A stretch of DNA of 64,000 nt, taken from the NCBI GenBank assembly GCA_016165875.1, contig JABBOT010000004.1, positions 2,852,001-2,916,000 on the forward strand, in the 5' to 3' direction. This document shows, piece by piece, positions 23,601-35,815 of the stretch. Position 1 is the stretch's first letter. Each line of letters begins with the position of its first letter. The position numbers were made by a program, and so were the translations under genes. This stretch comes from Acanthopleura granulata. Taxonomy: Eukaryota; Mollusca; Polyplacophora; Chitonida; Chitonidae. The notes under the pieces were generated by a model. The model was not told the DNA's origin, did no database searches, and was given only the letters and a program-made list of their open reading frames with translations.

Positions 23601-26600
23601 TTGAATGTGTTTTGTGTGGTCCTGCATGAAATTCACTGGAGGTCTTCTAGCAATATGACATGTATGTCACATGTAGGAAAGTTTATCAGTGTTGATCCGG
23701 AACTCCCATTTTGGCTGATGGCTGGTTTACGGATTTCGGTTTCAGTGCCTAGGTTCCTGTTTGGCCATACGGGGGAAGGTCGGCCAAAAGTCTGAGAATG
23801 GTCGTTGGTATCCCCAGGGTTCCGTCTGGTTTCCTCCCACCATAATCCTGACGCTGTCGTAAAGTGAATTATTTTTGAGTGCAGTATAAAGCACCCATCA
23901 AATAAATAAATAGATACAACGCATGAAAGAAAAGATAAAAAATCATGTAAATAAGAGGCAGATGAATCTTTTATTTTTATTGACAGTACACATTTGCAGA
24001 TCTGCTTACCTCAGTGCAAGCCAGTCAGTCAGAGATATTGGCGGCATTGAGGAAATTACAGGCCTGCAAAATAGAAGGTAATTAAAATGGAACCTGTTTT
24101 GAAAGGTCATGTTCTTGTGTGTGTTTCAAAGTAAATCATTTCCACTAAAGTTTCTGAACACTGCATCTTTGTCCTAGACAAATTCAAGTTCGGTACTGAC
24201 TAGGGTTCTTTGAGAGTTTGTATCTCAGTGTAAATTGTAAGGTAGACAAAGATTTTCACAGAAACACATTCTTCATGATTGTCATGTTTTTCAGTTCAAC
24301 ATTGTGAGAAATAGATTATGCAAAGTTGGCAATTTGATGTTTTCCGAAAATATATGTACATGTAAAATGGGTATTAGTATATTTATTTCTTAGACCTTTC
24401 CTGTGGCCAAGTTTAATGCCTTCCAATTCTTAAAATATAGCATCTAAGAGGTTTTGCACATCAGTATGTCACATGTAGGAAAGTTTGTCAGTAACTTGCC
24501 TGAGGTTAGTCGTTTACGGAACGGTTTTCATGATTTACAAATTGTGTGAAATGAGTGAGTTAAATCTTTTTGCGCACAGCATTATGCAACAATGAAATAG
24601 ATATATCCTTGGGGGAAATTTCAGATCATTGGAGGTTGTTGGAATTTGACTTCCTTACCAAAGTACTGGGTCACATCGTCAGTTTGTCAGAGGAGAATGG
24701 TTGGCTATCAGAGGGGGCCCCTGCCGATGATTACTGTGCAGAACTGGAGCCTCTTTTCCCCAGGTATAACCCCCTCATTAATCATGCTCATAGTGACTTG
24801 TACATACTTGTAGTCTCGCTGACATCTTTGGACCGCCTCCATAGCTTGGTGGTTAGAGTGCGTCAAGGTCGAGAGATCCAGGATCAAACCTGGGTCTTGT
24901 TATACCATACCCTTCAAAATGATATTTGTTGCTGGCTCGCTTGGCGCTCTGCGATGAGAGGTTAGAGCAAGGAAACAGGACTGGTCGGCCAGGTGTCCAG
25001 GTGTCAGTGTGAAGTAACTGGGTGGAAAGTCATGATCTTCAAGTGTCGCCAGCAGTTTGGTAGCATGGACTTACCCTACACAGTATATATACATTCTAAG
25101 GACTACATGTCATCATGACTAAAAGATTGTTAAGTATCACGTAAAGTCCAAGCCTACATGCCTACATTTTTGGAAATAATTTCACTGTCATAGCCGATTG
25201 ATAACATCAGTAAGGAGCAGACTGTGGTCAGGTGGTTAGCCTGTTAATCACTAGGATATATGAGTTGAAGGTTCAAACCTGGCGTGGGACAGGGAATTTG
25301 GTCTAAGGTTTGTCTGAAGTCCACTTGACATCAATATGGTCTCCATATCTGTGCATCACATGAGGGAAAGTTTCCTCGGTAATTTAACATGTACCTATTA
25401 TTTATCTAGTCATTGTTTTTCATTTCACGTGATAAATGTGGAAGAGTTTAAATTTTAAAACGATTCACCACGTTCTAAAATCTTTGTCCATACTTGTATA
25501 TTACTGCGGGGAAAATGAGCACAGGTGGAACAAACCACTGTGAGAAATATTGGAAGATTGAGTTTTAGATTAATTTTGTATTGAGTTCTCATGAAAAAAA
25601 TTGAGTTTTTGATACATTTTGAAAAAAAATATTGAGTTTCTGATTTGTTCAAATTGAGTTTCTAAAAAAAAAATTGGATCAGATAAAAAAAATTGAGTTT
25701 TTGATACATTTTGAAAAAAAATATTGAGTTTCTGATTTGTTCAAATTGAGTTTCTAAAAAAAAAATTGCAACATTAGCTTTATTACATTCATGAAAAAAC
25801 ATGTACATTGGTTGGGTCAAGACTCCAACTTGTAGGTGATGAGAAATAGTTACTTTACTTCTTTCATTTGTTTCACACCCATAGGAATCTATGGCATTGA
25901 TATGGGAAATTGTATAAATGTGTTGATTAATTTTGGCAAGCTTTCCTACATTATAGAGCATTGTAAGTCATGGAATCCATAAGTTAAGTAAGCCCAAAAC
26001 TGCTGTAGATGCCAAACTGTCTGTATCTGTGATATCGTTGGATTCAAATGAAGAACAATAGTTATTGTTTTCCTGAAATGTAGCACAAAAGAGAATAGGG
26101 AAGAAAGCTAATGGTTTTGTCCTGACAACTTCTTGGTGACAGTGCCTGCAACAGGGCTAGGGATTGGATTACTGTATTTAAAGAACTACTCTGGTGTGAA
26201 AACACCTTTGTCTTAAAAGCAAGGTGAGATGATAAAGATTGACATGGTCAGAAAGGCTTTCCGAAATTGTGAAAACATTGCACTGTGTTAAAAAAGATTG
26301 TACATTTCGTCAGAGGATGCAGAAAGGAAATTTTTCTGTCCTTTTCACTTTGCCTGGTGTGATGTCACGCACGAGCACATGACGTCACAAATGGCCGATG
26401 TGTATCCACAGTCATCCATGTATTATTGCCTCACTCGACATCACTTCAACATCATGTAAAGAATATTATCTCGTCACATCAGGAAAATTTTATGGACACG
26501 GCCGAAGATTTTGTTTCTTAAAGAATCATTGAGTTATAAGGGTTAAATAGTGTTATTCATCGAAAAGCCGTTCGAACCAGGTTGTTAGGGTTGTTCCATA

Positions 26601-29600
26601 GGATTTCTTTCATATAACTTCAGTATTTCTAGGTATTTTGTATTGTGACCAGAGTAGCACTTTAACTGCAAATTTCGGCCACAACAAAGCTGCTCTCTTT
26701 GCCTGATTCTGAGAGCACTTTTGATCCAAAAAAAAAGTTGTCTGAGCTGAAATTGAAAGACAGCTTTATGCAATACTGAAAAGACAAAATTCAACAGGAT
26801 AGTATTTTGTGAATCATTATTTATTTAAGAAAACAAGCCTGCAAGAAAACACTTACTGTAAGTTACCTAAAATTTCGTCCATCACCAAGTTGGCCATTTT
26901 ATGTACTAGCGAGTAGTCTGTCTTCCATCGGTCGTCTGTTAACTTTTCCTTCAATCTCTACTCCTTGTACAATTTTTTTCAGATTTCAGTGAAACTTTGG
27001 TCAAGTGGAGAATAAATTAAGACACATAATTCACAGTAAAAGATTTTCCAATTCAGTGATCTCTTTTTTGTCTGTCTGTTCGTTCATCTGCCATGTTGAC
27101 ATTTTTTTCAAAATGCTATTTCTCTCACAGTTTTTGTACAATTTCAACAAAACTTGGTTGATTTTTAGACTGAATCGAAATACATTATTTATAATAATAA
27201 TAATTGTAATTAATATTTATTATAATATCGATTTTCCATTTTAATGATCAGTTGTTTGGCTGTCAGGTCGTCCAGCATATGTTAACATTTCTTCAAAATG
27301 CTACCACTGTTACAGTTTGTACCCAATGCCAACCAAACTTTGTACAAGTGAACTAAGAAACACAGTATTGATTTTCAATTTTGATCGTCCATTGTCTGTT
27401 ACATATACATAATTTTGTAATCAGTTATTTCGCTCTTTATTTTGCAGATGTTTAAGCAGAGGTACATGGTATGGAAGTTTCCTCAAATTGTGTGACATCA
27501 CTGTGATATATTATTTTATGTTCATGATTTCTAGGTGTGTCTTAATACATGTTTTGGACTGTTATGCTACCAAAGAGAATAAAGAAGGTACGTGTACATA
27601 TATCTGTCCCATATAATAAAACTAGGCACAGTGTATGTGTAAACTAAAACAGGGTCCAAGCTGGCTAACTCTGCCAAGCACAGATGGTTGTCCCTTCACC
27701 AAGCAGGTCACAGGCTTGAGTCGGATCCACTGCACTAATAAGTCAGGGGTGGTGGTTTGTTCCACAAGCTCCAGTTTTCACCAGCCATATACTTGACCAT
27801 GGTCCGATAAGTGAAAATTCTTGTGTAATTTATTTGATTGGTGATATATGCCTTCATACTCAAGAATATTTCACTTATACAATAGCAGGCAGCCTTATGG
27901 TGGGAGGAAAAATTCTTGTGTAAGGAATTAAATGCCAATCAGACAATATAAACTAAATCTTTCCTAAAAATGGTGCAGAAATTTCAAGTGAGAAAAATAT
28001 TCTAAGTGTATACAGATTTGTGTGTAAATATAAACTGTATTTGTGATAGAGAAGTTAGCAGTTTGACATTTTGAGAACAGATATGCATTAAAGTGGATTT
28101 TTCTTGATACATCTTACGTTTCCTTGGGGATGGATCAGGCCTTTGTCGTATGGGTAAGGTGCATCATATCATTTGCATGATGGTGGTTTGAGAGTCACTA
28201 TTAGCTTGCGTAATGCTGAATGAAAACATTTTCAGTGTCTTTATTCTATGATTTACTCATTTATTTGAAGGTCTTCAGTGCTGTACTCGCTAAATGTGTT
28301 TCACTTGTTCGATGGTTCAGCAGTGAGATCACTATTAGTGTTAAAAACAGTGCACGGGATAAACCATCAACCTTTTGCAAGTTTTCCACGTGTGGTGTGA
28401 TATAGATATGCACACCCTGTTGAGGGCAGTGTGTTGGCCTCAGTAAATGCTGACTGGACTAGTGGCCACTCAAGCATCATCAACCCACTTATTGTTATCA
28501 AGATCCCACTGCTCTAGCATGCTAACCGTTATGCCTCATCGGCCTCTATCAAAATCAAAACGGGGGTGGCTCCGTTGCTGAGGGAGTTGGCGAAATGACC
28601 CAGGTGCTGCTCACCAGTGCGGTTGCCATAAGTTCAAGTCCAGCTCATGCTGGCCTCCTCCCCAGCTGTGCATGGAAAGGCCTGCCAGCAACCAGCTCAT
28701 GGTCATGGGTTATTTTTAAATAAATGTATGAAGTGTGAATTTTTCTTATCTTGTTAACAGGAAACACAGTGTACGTGCTTAATGAGGACAAAGTCTGCCG
28801 TTTTTTTGCAGAGTTATCTTTGCGACATGCAGAAAAAGTAAGAAAAGTTAAATCAAAAAAAGTGTCAGCTAGGAAATGTGCCATTCTTTAAAAATTCTTT
28901 GTTTTTGGTAACATAACCCTATCCCAAAAGTCGGGTTGGTTGATAGAGAAGTGTTTCTGTTGAGTACTGAATAAGGTTGCAGTTTATGCTAATGAAATAG
29001 ATTAAGCATTTTCAAGAAATTAACATGGAAAGGAATGCCAAATAAAATATTTACAGAAGAGGCTTTTATTGGAGGGTGTGTCACAGTCAACACAATTTTA
29101 ATGATGGCCTTGAATTCTCTGAAGGATGTGCCTCCTTACTGGCTCTTTACACTTTGGTTGTTAGTCAACATTCAGTGTCAATTCAGGTAATGGATTGGGG
29201 AACGATGCTAAACCAGTGGAGTCACGTACTTAAATCAGTTTTTGGCTGTTTAAGCTGTGGCTGTTAAATGTTGTTAATATTGGTCACCGTGGCAACAGTT
29301 AAATAGTTGATCAGTGACCAGAAGCTCACAATTTCAAAATTATCTAGTATGTCATTACTAAAGGATTAGTGTCCACATTTTGCTACTGGTTCTAATTATA
29401 AAGATTATAACATGTTTAGGGGCCTGATCGAGGGGGTGAGTATTCCAGCACGCTGTTATGACTCTGTGCCTCTCACCAATGTGGTCGCTGTGAGTTCATG
29501 TTCAGCTCATGCTGGATTCCTCTGCTGCTGTACGTGGGTAGATCCGCCAGCAACCTACAGATGGTCATGGGTATCCCTGAGCAGAAGATCCGCAAGCAAC

Positions 29601-32600
29601 CTGCGCATGGTCATGGGTTTCCCCCGGGCTGGCCGCCCTTGTACAAGTGAAATATTCTTGAGTATTGTGTAAAACACCAATCAAACAAATAAATAAATGT
29701 AACCTGTTTGCACGGTATATTACCGGAAGGGCTTCTGAGAAACACAATGACTTTAAATCCGCTGAAAACAACAGATTTTCCTGCCCCAGCCAATCTCCAG
29801 CTGTCCGTCATGTACTGCACAGGGGGGACATCATACATGGCCAACGCAAGGCTGAGTAATCTGGGAATTTGTATCAAAATGATATCATTTTCATGATGGG
29901 TCCTAGCTACACAGAAGGAGATATAGTGCCATATCAATTTGAAGTTCCAATTTATGACTGACATATCAGGTCATACTTCGAGTTCTGACTTTTTAAATGA
30001 TGAATTTGATCTTTGTTCAGGCTTTTGCAACCGTACTGGCAAACTATAGTGTTCTAATATATTACACTGTAAATTTGATGTGTTTATCCTAAATTTATAA
30101 CTTTTTACAATTCTCACTCTTTGTCCGTTTCACAATAAATATTCTGCTCCCCAAGGCATTCTAATTTCATACCTATACGCGTTGGTGGTTACAAAGTCAT
30201 TCTGTCTTGTACCTCAAATGTATGCCGTTCTGATGGTCAAATCATGTGGAAATGAAAAGTAACCCCAGGGTTTTTTGAAGACCTATATTACAACCGTAGG
30301 CAAAACTGCCATCTATTTTGTTGAGAAATTTTATATGCTTGTTGTCACTCTTGTGGCGTTTTTAACAATGAACTAAATGGAGAAGATCTGAGGTTGGACT
30401 TACGTGACGTAATTCGGCAGAGACTACTTAGTGTTTCCGCAAAAAATGTCTAAAACCAGCTTCAGCATCTCATGATATTGCATGCTGTATCACTCGGATT
30501 AATGTATACTTTTTAAATGAAAATAAATAATAATAAAAAATAAATAAATAAGCGGGTAGCTAATTTATGAATAAATGCTAAATCTGGACACTAATCTTTA
30601 ATATATACAGAAGTTGCTGTTTCAAATGAATTAATAGATCAACTGTGGTGTTTTTCACGTCTGTTTAGTATGTTCAAAATGTCTGTCTTTTTTTTTTCAT
30701 TCCAGTTCAACTTTAAGGAATTCCTGGAGGTCTGGCAGCAGAGTGTGCCTCATGGGATGAAGACAAGTCTCTACCAGCTGGAGGTACATCCTAATCTCTC
30801 AGTTTTGCACTCTTCCCTTTTCTTTTCATCTTTTAACCTCTCTTCCCAGCTATGAGATCAGTTGGCCATGCTTCCAGCACAACTTCCACGTTTGCAGCTC
30901 GGAATTATTACATTCACTAAATCTGGAACTTGGTTCCATTTCCTCTGCTGTCATAAAAGTGTGAAAACTCTGCGTGATGAAAACAGGTTTCCCAGGATCT
31001 GAAGGTAGTTCACATCAGCTCATTATTAAAACCAAGGATGTCAAGGGAAGTCACTCTGATGTGAAGTCAAAACTTGAAACTCCATTATTTCAGGATGATC
31101 TTTGCTCCTTAAGCGTTTATTCATACAACTGCTAAGTTGAAAGTCAAAATTTTTAAACTGTTATCTTGACAGGGTCTTGCCCTAATTGACAGATCTAGTC
31201 GACCTGAAGTGATCTGGTTTTTCCCAGCAGACGACCTACCAGAGGATATAGGTGACAGGTAAAATATAAACTTATGGCCTGTTATTTTTCTTGATATTTC
31301 TCTCTTAGTTTTAATTAATTTCCCCTATACTCACTTTATATACAGCTTGGGGGCCTCCATGGCTTAGTAATGAGAGTGTTAGTGCAGTAAAGTGACATAG
31401 GAGCCTCTCTCCATTGGCCAGTCCATGCCAGCTTCCCTTCCTGCAGTGTGTGGGAAGACCTGCCAGCAAACTGCCATGTCATTTATTTATTTATTTATTT
31501 ATTTGATTGGTGTTTTACACCATACTCAAGAATATTTCACTTACATGACGCAACCAGCATTATGGTTTGGGGGAAACCCTGCCATGTCACAGATGATATA
31601 TTCCTTTTGCATATTTTTGACAAGAAGTATTGCTTGTATTTTAACCATTGTCCTAGTGTTGCAACTTTCACACCTCTACTTATTGATTTGCACCCATTTG
31701 TCTAAGTGTACGTGTAGAAACATTGTTTTCATTCTACCTATTGTTACATGTTAACTGCATATATAAACCTTTGAAAAAGTCTGTTTAATGTGCTGGTTTG
31801 AAAATGATGTTAGGATCTTCATCAGTTTGTCACCAGTCAAGTTGAGTAGTTTGTTATCCATAGGTAATGTGCCTTCCCAGCATGACCTGGCTAAATTTTG
31901 TGGATGGAAGAATTAGATTTTCATGTCTTTTTTATTTTTTATTTTTATTTTTATTTTTTTTTGGAAGTTTAGCATATTGGAAAAAGTTGTTTCTTTCATG
32001 AAATGTGTTTTTCCCGTTAGATACCACATACCACATGTACATCTGAAAAACAGTTAAAAGATGGATTTAGAAATTTGTTTAAATTTCCTAACTGATTATG
32101 TATATAAAGCCTGTAGGCCTCTGGTGATAAAATACTTTTTAATTAACAGTGGGTAGAGCGTCTGCCTCGAGGTCGGGAGATTTAGGTTCAATCCTGTATC
32201 AGGTCATATCAAAGACATGTTGTTGCCTCGCGTGGCGCAACGAAGGAAACAGGACTGGTCGGCCCATTGTCAGTATAATGTGACTGGGTGGGATGTCATG
32301 TCTGGTGTATGGTATGATGCTCCACCGGTGACAGCACTGGCAGTATGGACTCACCCTTCCAGGAGAAGACACAGCATATCTACATGCTAAGGACTCCACG
32401 TGGTCATAGGACTGTAATATTGTTGAGTATGACGTTAAACCCAAGCATACACGTACATTGTAATTAATGCTGTCTATGTTCCAGATTTAATTTCCTGTTC
32501 AAGACACGTGAGAAGTGGACACTGGATGAGATCAGCCCGTACATCAGGTCAGCTGTGTCCTGAACACTTTGATTCCCTCAGCGAAACACTTGAAGTTGTC

Positions 32601-34593
32601 TTGTCTCTTGTCGAAAATGAATTGTGTAGTTTTGAAATGACAAATATAATATATGTTTTGTGTAATGAACTCCTTTATTTTAGTAAGCAGTGGAAACTTT
32701 TGAAATCAGCATATTTTGTAGCAGACATTTTGAAAATGTGCACAGTTTGTATCCCATATCATGTTTAGCTTTACTGGTCGAAGTCTGTCTGTCCGATCTC
32801 TGTATCTTTTCCTTCCAGATTCCGCTCATACAGTTTTTGTCTGACTTCACCAAAACTTGGTTCAAGTGTAGACTGCATCAAGATGCTTAATTCATAGTAT
32901 CAATTTTCCACTTCTATGATGAGTTATCAGTCTGTCTGTAGATTCATTCACCATGTGACATTTCTTTTAAGACACTTCTACACCTACAGTTTTTAGTTCT
33001 ACTGGTTGAAGAGGAGAAAAGTTTATGTATTACAAAATTCTCCACTGTCCGTCAGTCTGTCTGCGTCTGTTAATTTTTCCTTCAAAACACTACTCGTCAT
33101 ACAGCTTTTGTCGGACCAGTTAACTGGTCGATGATCAGTTAACTGCCTGTCTGCCTGTTTGTCCAGAATGTTTAAACATATTTTTCAAACGTTACTCCTA
33201 CAGTTTTTGTCTCGTTTCAACAAAAATTGGTTTAAGTGTAGACTCCATCAAGATACATAAATGGTGGTATTAAGTTTCCATTTCAGTGGTCATTTGTCTG
33301 TCTGTTTGTGTGTTCATCCAGCATGTGTTAACATTGCTTTCAAAATGCTACTACTGTCAAAGTTTTTGCCCAGTTTCAACAAAACTTGGTACAAGTGAAT
33401 CAAGATATATATGGTTCTTTCTAACCTCTACTGGTGCTGAACTTCTTGGCTATTTGGCATGTTATTCTAATATAGGGCACATTTCAGAAGTCAGAACCCT
33501 GATAGTTTTGTGGTACAGGTCTTCTTGTTCAGTCAACTGTGAAAACCATTCTGCCGTTCTCTGCACACTATTGGGTGTGTTATACCTAAACTTCATGGGT
33601 AAACCCATTTTTTCGGGTGACTCATTTTGCTTGATTACCATTGATTCGTTGGCCTATAAGAGCCATTTAAGAGTTTGTGTTGTGTGAAGTTTGATTAATT
33701 TCTAATTAAGAAAAATGTGAGCATTGTCATCAAAATTATCATTTTACAACTCAAACTGGGTGAAATGTAGTATGTCTGAAAATAATGTTCTTTTATAAGA
33801 CTCTTCACTATGTTGGGGAGCAGGTTTTGGCCATGTGATTAACTAAAGGTGGTTGCCTTTCAGTCACTAGGCTGTCACAGTATGGCTGAAATATTGGCAT
33901 TATTTATTTATTTATTTGATTGGTGTTTTACACCATACCCAAGAATATTTCACTTGTGTGAAGGCAGCCAGCATTATAGTGGGGGGAACCCACGACCATC
34001 CGCAGGTTACTGGCACCTTCCCACATACGTCCCGAAGAGAAAGCCAGCATGAACTGGACTTGAACTCATTACAACTACATTAGTGGGAGACACCAGGGTC
34101 TTTATGCTGCACTAGCATGCTAACTAACTGAGCCATGTAGGCCCCTCTGAAGCAGCATTAAGGTATAATCATTCATTCATTCAATCACTAGGTCACATGT
34201 GGTTTTGATACCATTTCCAGACTGGACATTTTCTTGCTTTACTCGTTCTCAGGGCATTGGTTGCTTTAAACAGTCTAACAGTGTTCACTGATGTAAGTTA
34301 ACCTGCCACCAATGTGCCATACATGTATATCAGGCGATTAAAAGTCTGCCAATATAGCGTGGGTGGGTTCCCTCACCAATATTATACTGACTGTCATACA
34401 GGTGAAACAGTTATAAATATTTGAATATCAACAACAGTCCAAAAGAATAATCATTCATGAGTTAATCACCTTGCTTTCTTGCAGAGACCTGGCTTCAGAG
34501 AAAGTGGGAGTGGGAGCTTTGTTGATGAAGTACTGCAGAGCCTCCATGCAGAATGGCAGCAAAGTTTACAATTCCAAGAAGCCTGTGACGTGA
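17697..34593 (+). CDS. DSCC1: DSCC1 (Dcc1), sister chromatid cohesion / Ctf18-RFC subunit
   Basis: Twelve exons: 17697-17728, 18730-18894, 19939-20107, 23321-23455, 23987-24077, 24625-24763, 27535-27587, 28761-28837, 30706-30783, 31173-31258, 32485-32547 and 34485-34593. All junctions are AG/GT and in phase, giving 1197 nt (398 residues); human is about 393. Landmarks align end to end with vertebrate DSCC1: RTTEDVEALLEFAKL near the N terminus, AVLC...TYDIK...LLLVPGC, RLKKLKEML, LQACKIEDHWRLLEFD, FKEFLEVWQQSVPHGM, ADDLPED and the C-terminal MQNGSKVYNSKKPVT. Dcc1 forms a heterotrimer with Ctf8 and the Ctf18 C terminus, and helps this alternative clamp loader handle PCNA and support cohesion in the nucleus. 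The start may be ATG 17697 or the in-frame ATG 17718; the latter gives a length nearer to vertebrates. Introns hold MITEs, SINEs and satellite-like arrays. Confidence 0.96.
17706..17718 (+). promoter_or_regulatory. E2F consensus site at the DSCC1 start
   Basis: TTTGGCGGGAAAA is a full-length match to the E2F consensus TTTSGCGSGAAA. Its last base is the A of the second in-frame ATG (17718). DSCC1 acts at replication forks, and E2F control of such genes is common, so the site makes functional sense. It also suggests that transcription may start close to here and that ATG 17718 could be the real start. Confidence 0.55.
19699..19921 (+). mobile_element. MITE family C, copy abutting DSCC1 exon 3
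   Basis: Terminal repeats TACCCTAAACGACC and GGTCATTTAGAGTA (inverted) delimit a 223-bp element. Its right end is 17 bp before DSCC1 exon 3 (19939), so the branch point and most of the acceptor environment must lie in or beside the element. Confidence 0.7.
20187..20383 (+). mobile_element. Family-1 SINE lacking its head
   Basis: AGGAGCTTCTCACCAATG through GGTTTCCCCCGGGCTCTG to the AAATA tail, 80 bp after DSCC1 exon 3. Confidence 0.75.
20496..20991 (+). mobile_element. MITE family A, copy 2
   Basis: Begins GAGCTACTTTGGTGTC and ends ACCAGTGTGGCACTTTAA, imperfect inverted termini of the family. It carries two perfect TGACGTCA palindromes (20680-20687 and 20757-20764). It lies in the DSCC1 intron after exon 3. 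The 93-codon frame within it (20627-20908) is not conserved between copies and is not a gene. Confidence 0.75.
23030..23268 (+). mobile_element. Family-1 SINE, diverged
   Basis: GTGAGTTCAAGTCCAGCCCA and TGGGAAGGTTTACTAGCAAC; the tail ends about 50 bp before DSCC1 exon 4. Confidence 0.7.
23740..23915 (+). mobile_element. Family-1 SINE, 3' two thirds
   Basis: GGTTTCCTCCCACCATAATC and CACCCATCAAATAAATAAAT identify it; about 70 bp before DSCC1 exon 5. Confidence 0.7.
24832..25160 (+). mobile_element. SINE family 2, copy 1
   Basis: A tRNA-like head (GGTGGTTAGAGTGCG and GGATCAAACCTGG as A- and B-box-like segments) is followed by a body with AAACAGGACTGGTCGGCC, GTAACTGGGTGGAAAGTCAT and a tail ending GTAAAGTCCAAGC. 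Three further copies share this order. It sits in a DSCC1 intron. Confidence 0.7.
25205..25440 (+). mobile_element. Third tRNA-headed SINE-like repeat, copy 1
   Basis: Head GGTCAGGTGGTTAGCCTGTT and GGTTCAAACCTGG, then ACATGAGGGAAAGTTTCCTC. Fragments of the same kind (CACATGTAGGAAAGTTTRTC) occur at 23.66 and 24.47 kb. The family limits are uncertain. Confidence 0.5.
25601..25768 (+). repeat. Near-perfect 92-bp-period duplication
   Basis: The 76-base segments 25601-25676 and 25693-25768 look identical by eye and are separated by a 16-base A-rich spacer. They consist of TTGAGTTTYTGATNNGTT-like pieces. A diverged relative lies near 16400-16470. Confidence 0.85.
26178..26665 (+). mobile_element. 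MITE family A, copy 3 (best preserved)
   Basis: 488 bp bounded by TTAA at 26178-26181 and 26662-26665. The left terminus TTAAAGAACTACTCTGGTGT and the right terminus, inverted, TTAAAGTGCTACTCTGGTCA are clear inverted repeats. One perfect TGACGTCA lies at 26380-26387. Non-coding. Confidence 0.8.
26864..26903 (+). mobile_element. MITE family C, terminal fragment
   Basis: A 40-bp piece (ACCTAAAATTTCGTCCATCA and onward) matches the left terminus of the copy at 10961. The remainder has been lost or replaced by the satellite-like array that follows. Confidence 0.5.
26930..27425 (+). repeat. Satellite-like array D1 (pearl-like units)
   Basis: About three degenerate units built around TGTTAACATTT, CAAAATGCTA, CAGTTTTTGT, TTTCAACAAAACTTGGT, AAGATACATAATT and ATCGATTTTCCATTT, separated by TCTGTCTGTC runs. 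Lies in a DSCC1 intron, ending about 110 bp before exon 7. The third unit ends in TAATTTTGTAATC, as does array D3. Confidence 0.65.
27735..27945. mobile_element. SINE nested within a SINE, with 15-bp target duplication
   Basis: A plus-strand family-1 SINE is split by an 80-bp, 5'-truncated minus-strand copy (27829-27908). The target AAAATTCTTGTGTAA is duplicated at 27814-27828 and 27909-27923. Confidence 0.8.
28561..28722 (+). mobile_element. Family-1 SINE, 5' two thirds
   Basis: GTGGCTCCGTTGCTGAGG head, AAGTTCAAGTCCAGCTCATG B box; truncated after CATGGTCATGGGTT and about 40 bp before DSCC1 exon 8. Confidence 0.7.
29418..29698 (+). mobile_element. Family-1 SINE with internal duplication
   Basis: The body section AGATCCGCNAGCAACCTRC...ATGGTCATGGGT occurs twice (about 29540-29575 and 29586-29620). 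The tail is intact. Confidence 0.75.
31349..31580. mobile_element. Two family-1 SINE halves in opposite orientation
   Basis: Plus-strand 5' half (31349-31475) joined to a minus-strand 3' half (31477-31580) at a run of TTTA. The halves cover different parts of the element and do not pair with each other. Confidence 0.7.
32145..32460 (+). mobile_element. SINE family 2, copy 2
   Basis: Head GGGTAGAGCGTCTGCCTCGA with GGTTCAATCCTGT (B box), body AAACAGGACTGGTCGGCC and TGACTGGGTGGGATGTCATG, end GACGTTAAACCCAAGCA. The end lies about 25 bp before DSCC1 exon 11 at 32485. Confidence 0.75.
32770..33420 (+). repeat. Satellite-like array D2 (pearl-like units)
   Basis: Four or so units of the same kind as at 26.9-27.4 kb, spaced about 150-165 bp, in the last DSCC1 intron. 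Unit markers are CAACAAAACTTGGT or CACCAAAACTTGGT, followed by AGTGTAGACT and CATCAAGATRC. Confidence 0.65.
33899..34145 (-). mobile_element. Family-1 SINE, full length
   Basis: From the TTTAT tail through AGCCAGCATGAACTGGACTT to the head CTAACTGAGCCATGTAGGCC. In the last DSCC1 intron. Confidence 0.85.
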
Positions 34594-35033
34594 AACACAA
34601 CACTGTATATATTTATACTTACCGAATGAGCGAACATAGACCAGAAACAGCATGGAGATATCTTCCATCTCTGGTTCTCTTGTGTCAAGAATTTGCAGAC
34701 ATTCACTTGGCTGGGAGTGGATGTCACTACATAATATCCAATGGATATGATTACGAAAATGTCACGTCCAGCACTGCACAGGTGCAATTTACGATCTGGA
34801 AGTACTGTAAAAAATGTATATCTTGGCTCTACGATGTCATGTTTTTTAAAACCCTGCCCTCAGTTAACTAATGAAGCTTAAGGAAGGCTCTAGAGAATGA
34901 GATTACATGTTGGAGTATCAATCTGTGTACTATTAAGATAAATAGTATGCCTCTATTGATCAAGCAGTGCTCTGGTATATTGTAAATTACATAGAGCACT
35001 GGGCTGAGTTTCCCTCTATCCATTTATTTTCGT

Positions 35034-35039
35034 AATAAA
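35034..35039 (+). terminator. Candidate DSCC1 polyadenylation signal
   Basis: The first clear AATAAA after the DSCC1 stop lies 441 bp downstream, within AT-rich DNA. It would give a 3' UTR of roughly 450-460 bases. The cleavage site itself is not determinable. Confidence 0.4.
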
Positions 35040-35815
35040 TGACGAACTGAAATTAGATAGCAAAGAAAAACTACTTGTTTTGCTGGTTGCTGGTACAAGC
35101 CAGAGAATGTGTTAGTAACTGAAACTGACTTGTGTTATGCCTTGGATATTAATATTGGGTACTCTACCAGTTTCGTTTGCATGACGTATGGAAATTGTTT
35201 CATTAAACCAAACCTTTGTTATTGATAGACATCCTTGTTAAACGAACGGAAGAAAGAAAAGACTGTCATGCCCTAGTTACATATAATGTTTGTCGTTATT
35301 TTCACTCATAAAGGGTTATATTTGGAATTGGTGAAAAACAGTTTTCTAATCAAAGAACATGAAATATTTTCAATGGAAGTTTAAGCATAACTGTTACATG
35401 TGTGGATTAAGTATTTTAGAATTAAGCATTCGGTACCCTATCCAAAATTGTCTACATGTACGGCACAAATCACTTTAAATACAAATTATCAAAATCTTAG
35501 TTTTCTTCAAGCCGAGGAGACCAAGCATTGGCTCGAGCGTAAATACACAAACTAATGAGTCCGGCGAAGAGGCCACTTTCACAAAACTTCGTCAGTCACA
35601 TTTTTGGGAACTTTTCTAGTAATGGCGTTGTTTGGGTTAAAGCGCCTAAAGTCGATGGGATTGACGAAAAAAAAACAAAGAAAAAAGACAAAAAGAAAAT
35701 GTAGCGAAAAGTCTTGTGCCTAATGGCTCGTTTGATTTTGCAGAGGACCTGGAGAATTTGGGTTCGGAAATATAAAATGGAACCAGTCATGGAAAAGATC
35801 CTAACCCTCTAATCG

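Noticed and set aside
24570..24965. 131-codon frame read as a separate gene
   Set aside because: Its middle is DSCC1 exon 6 (24625-24763). The extension on the right is a family-2 SINE.
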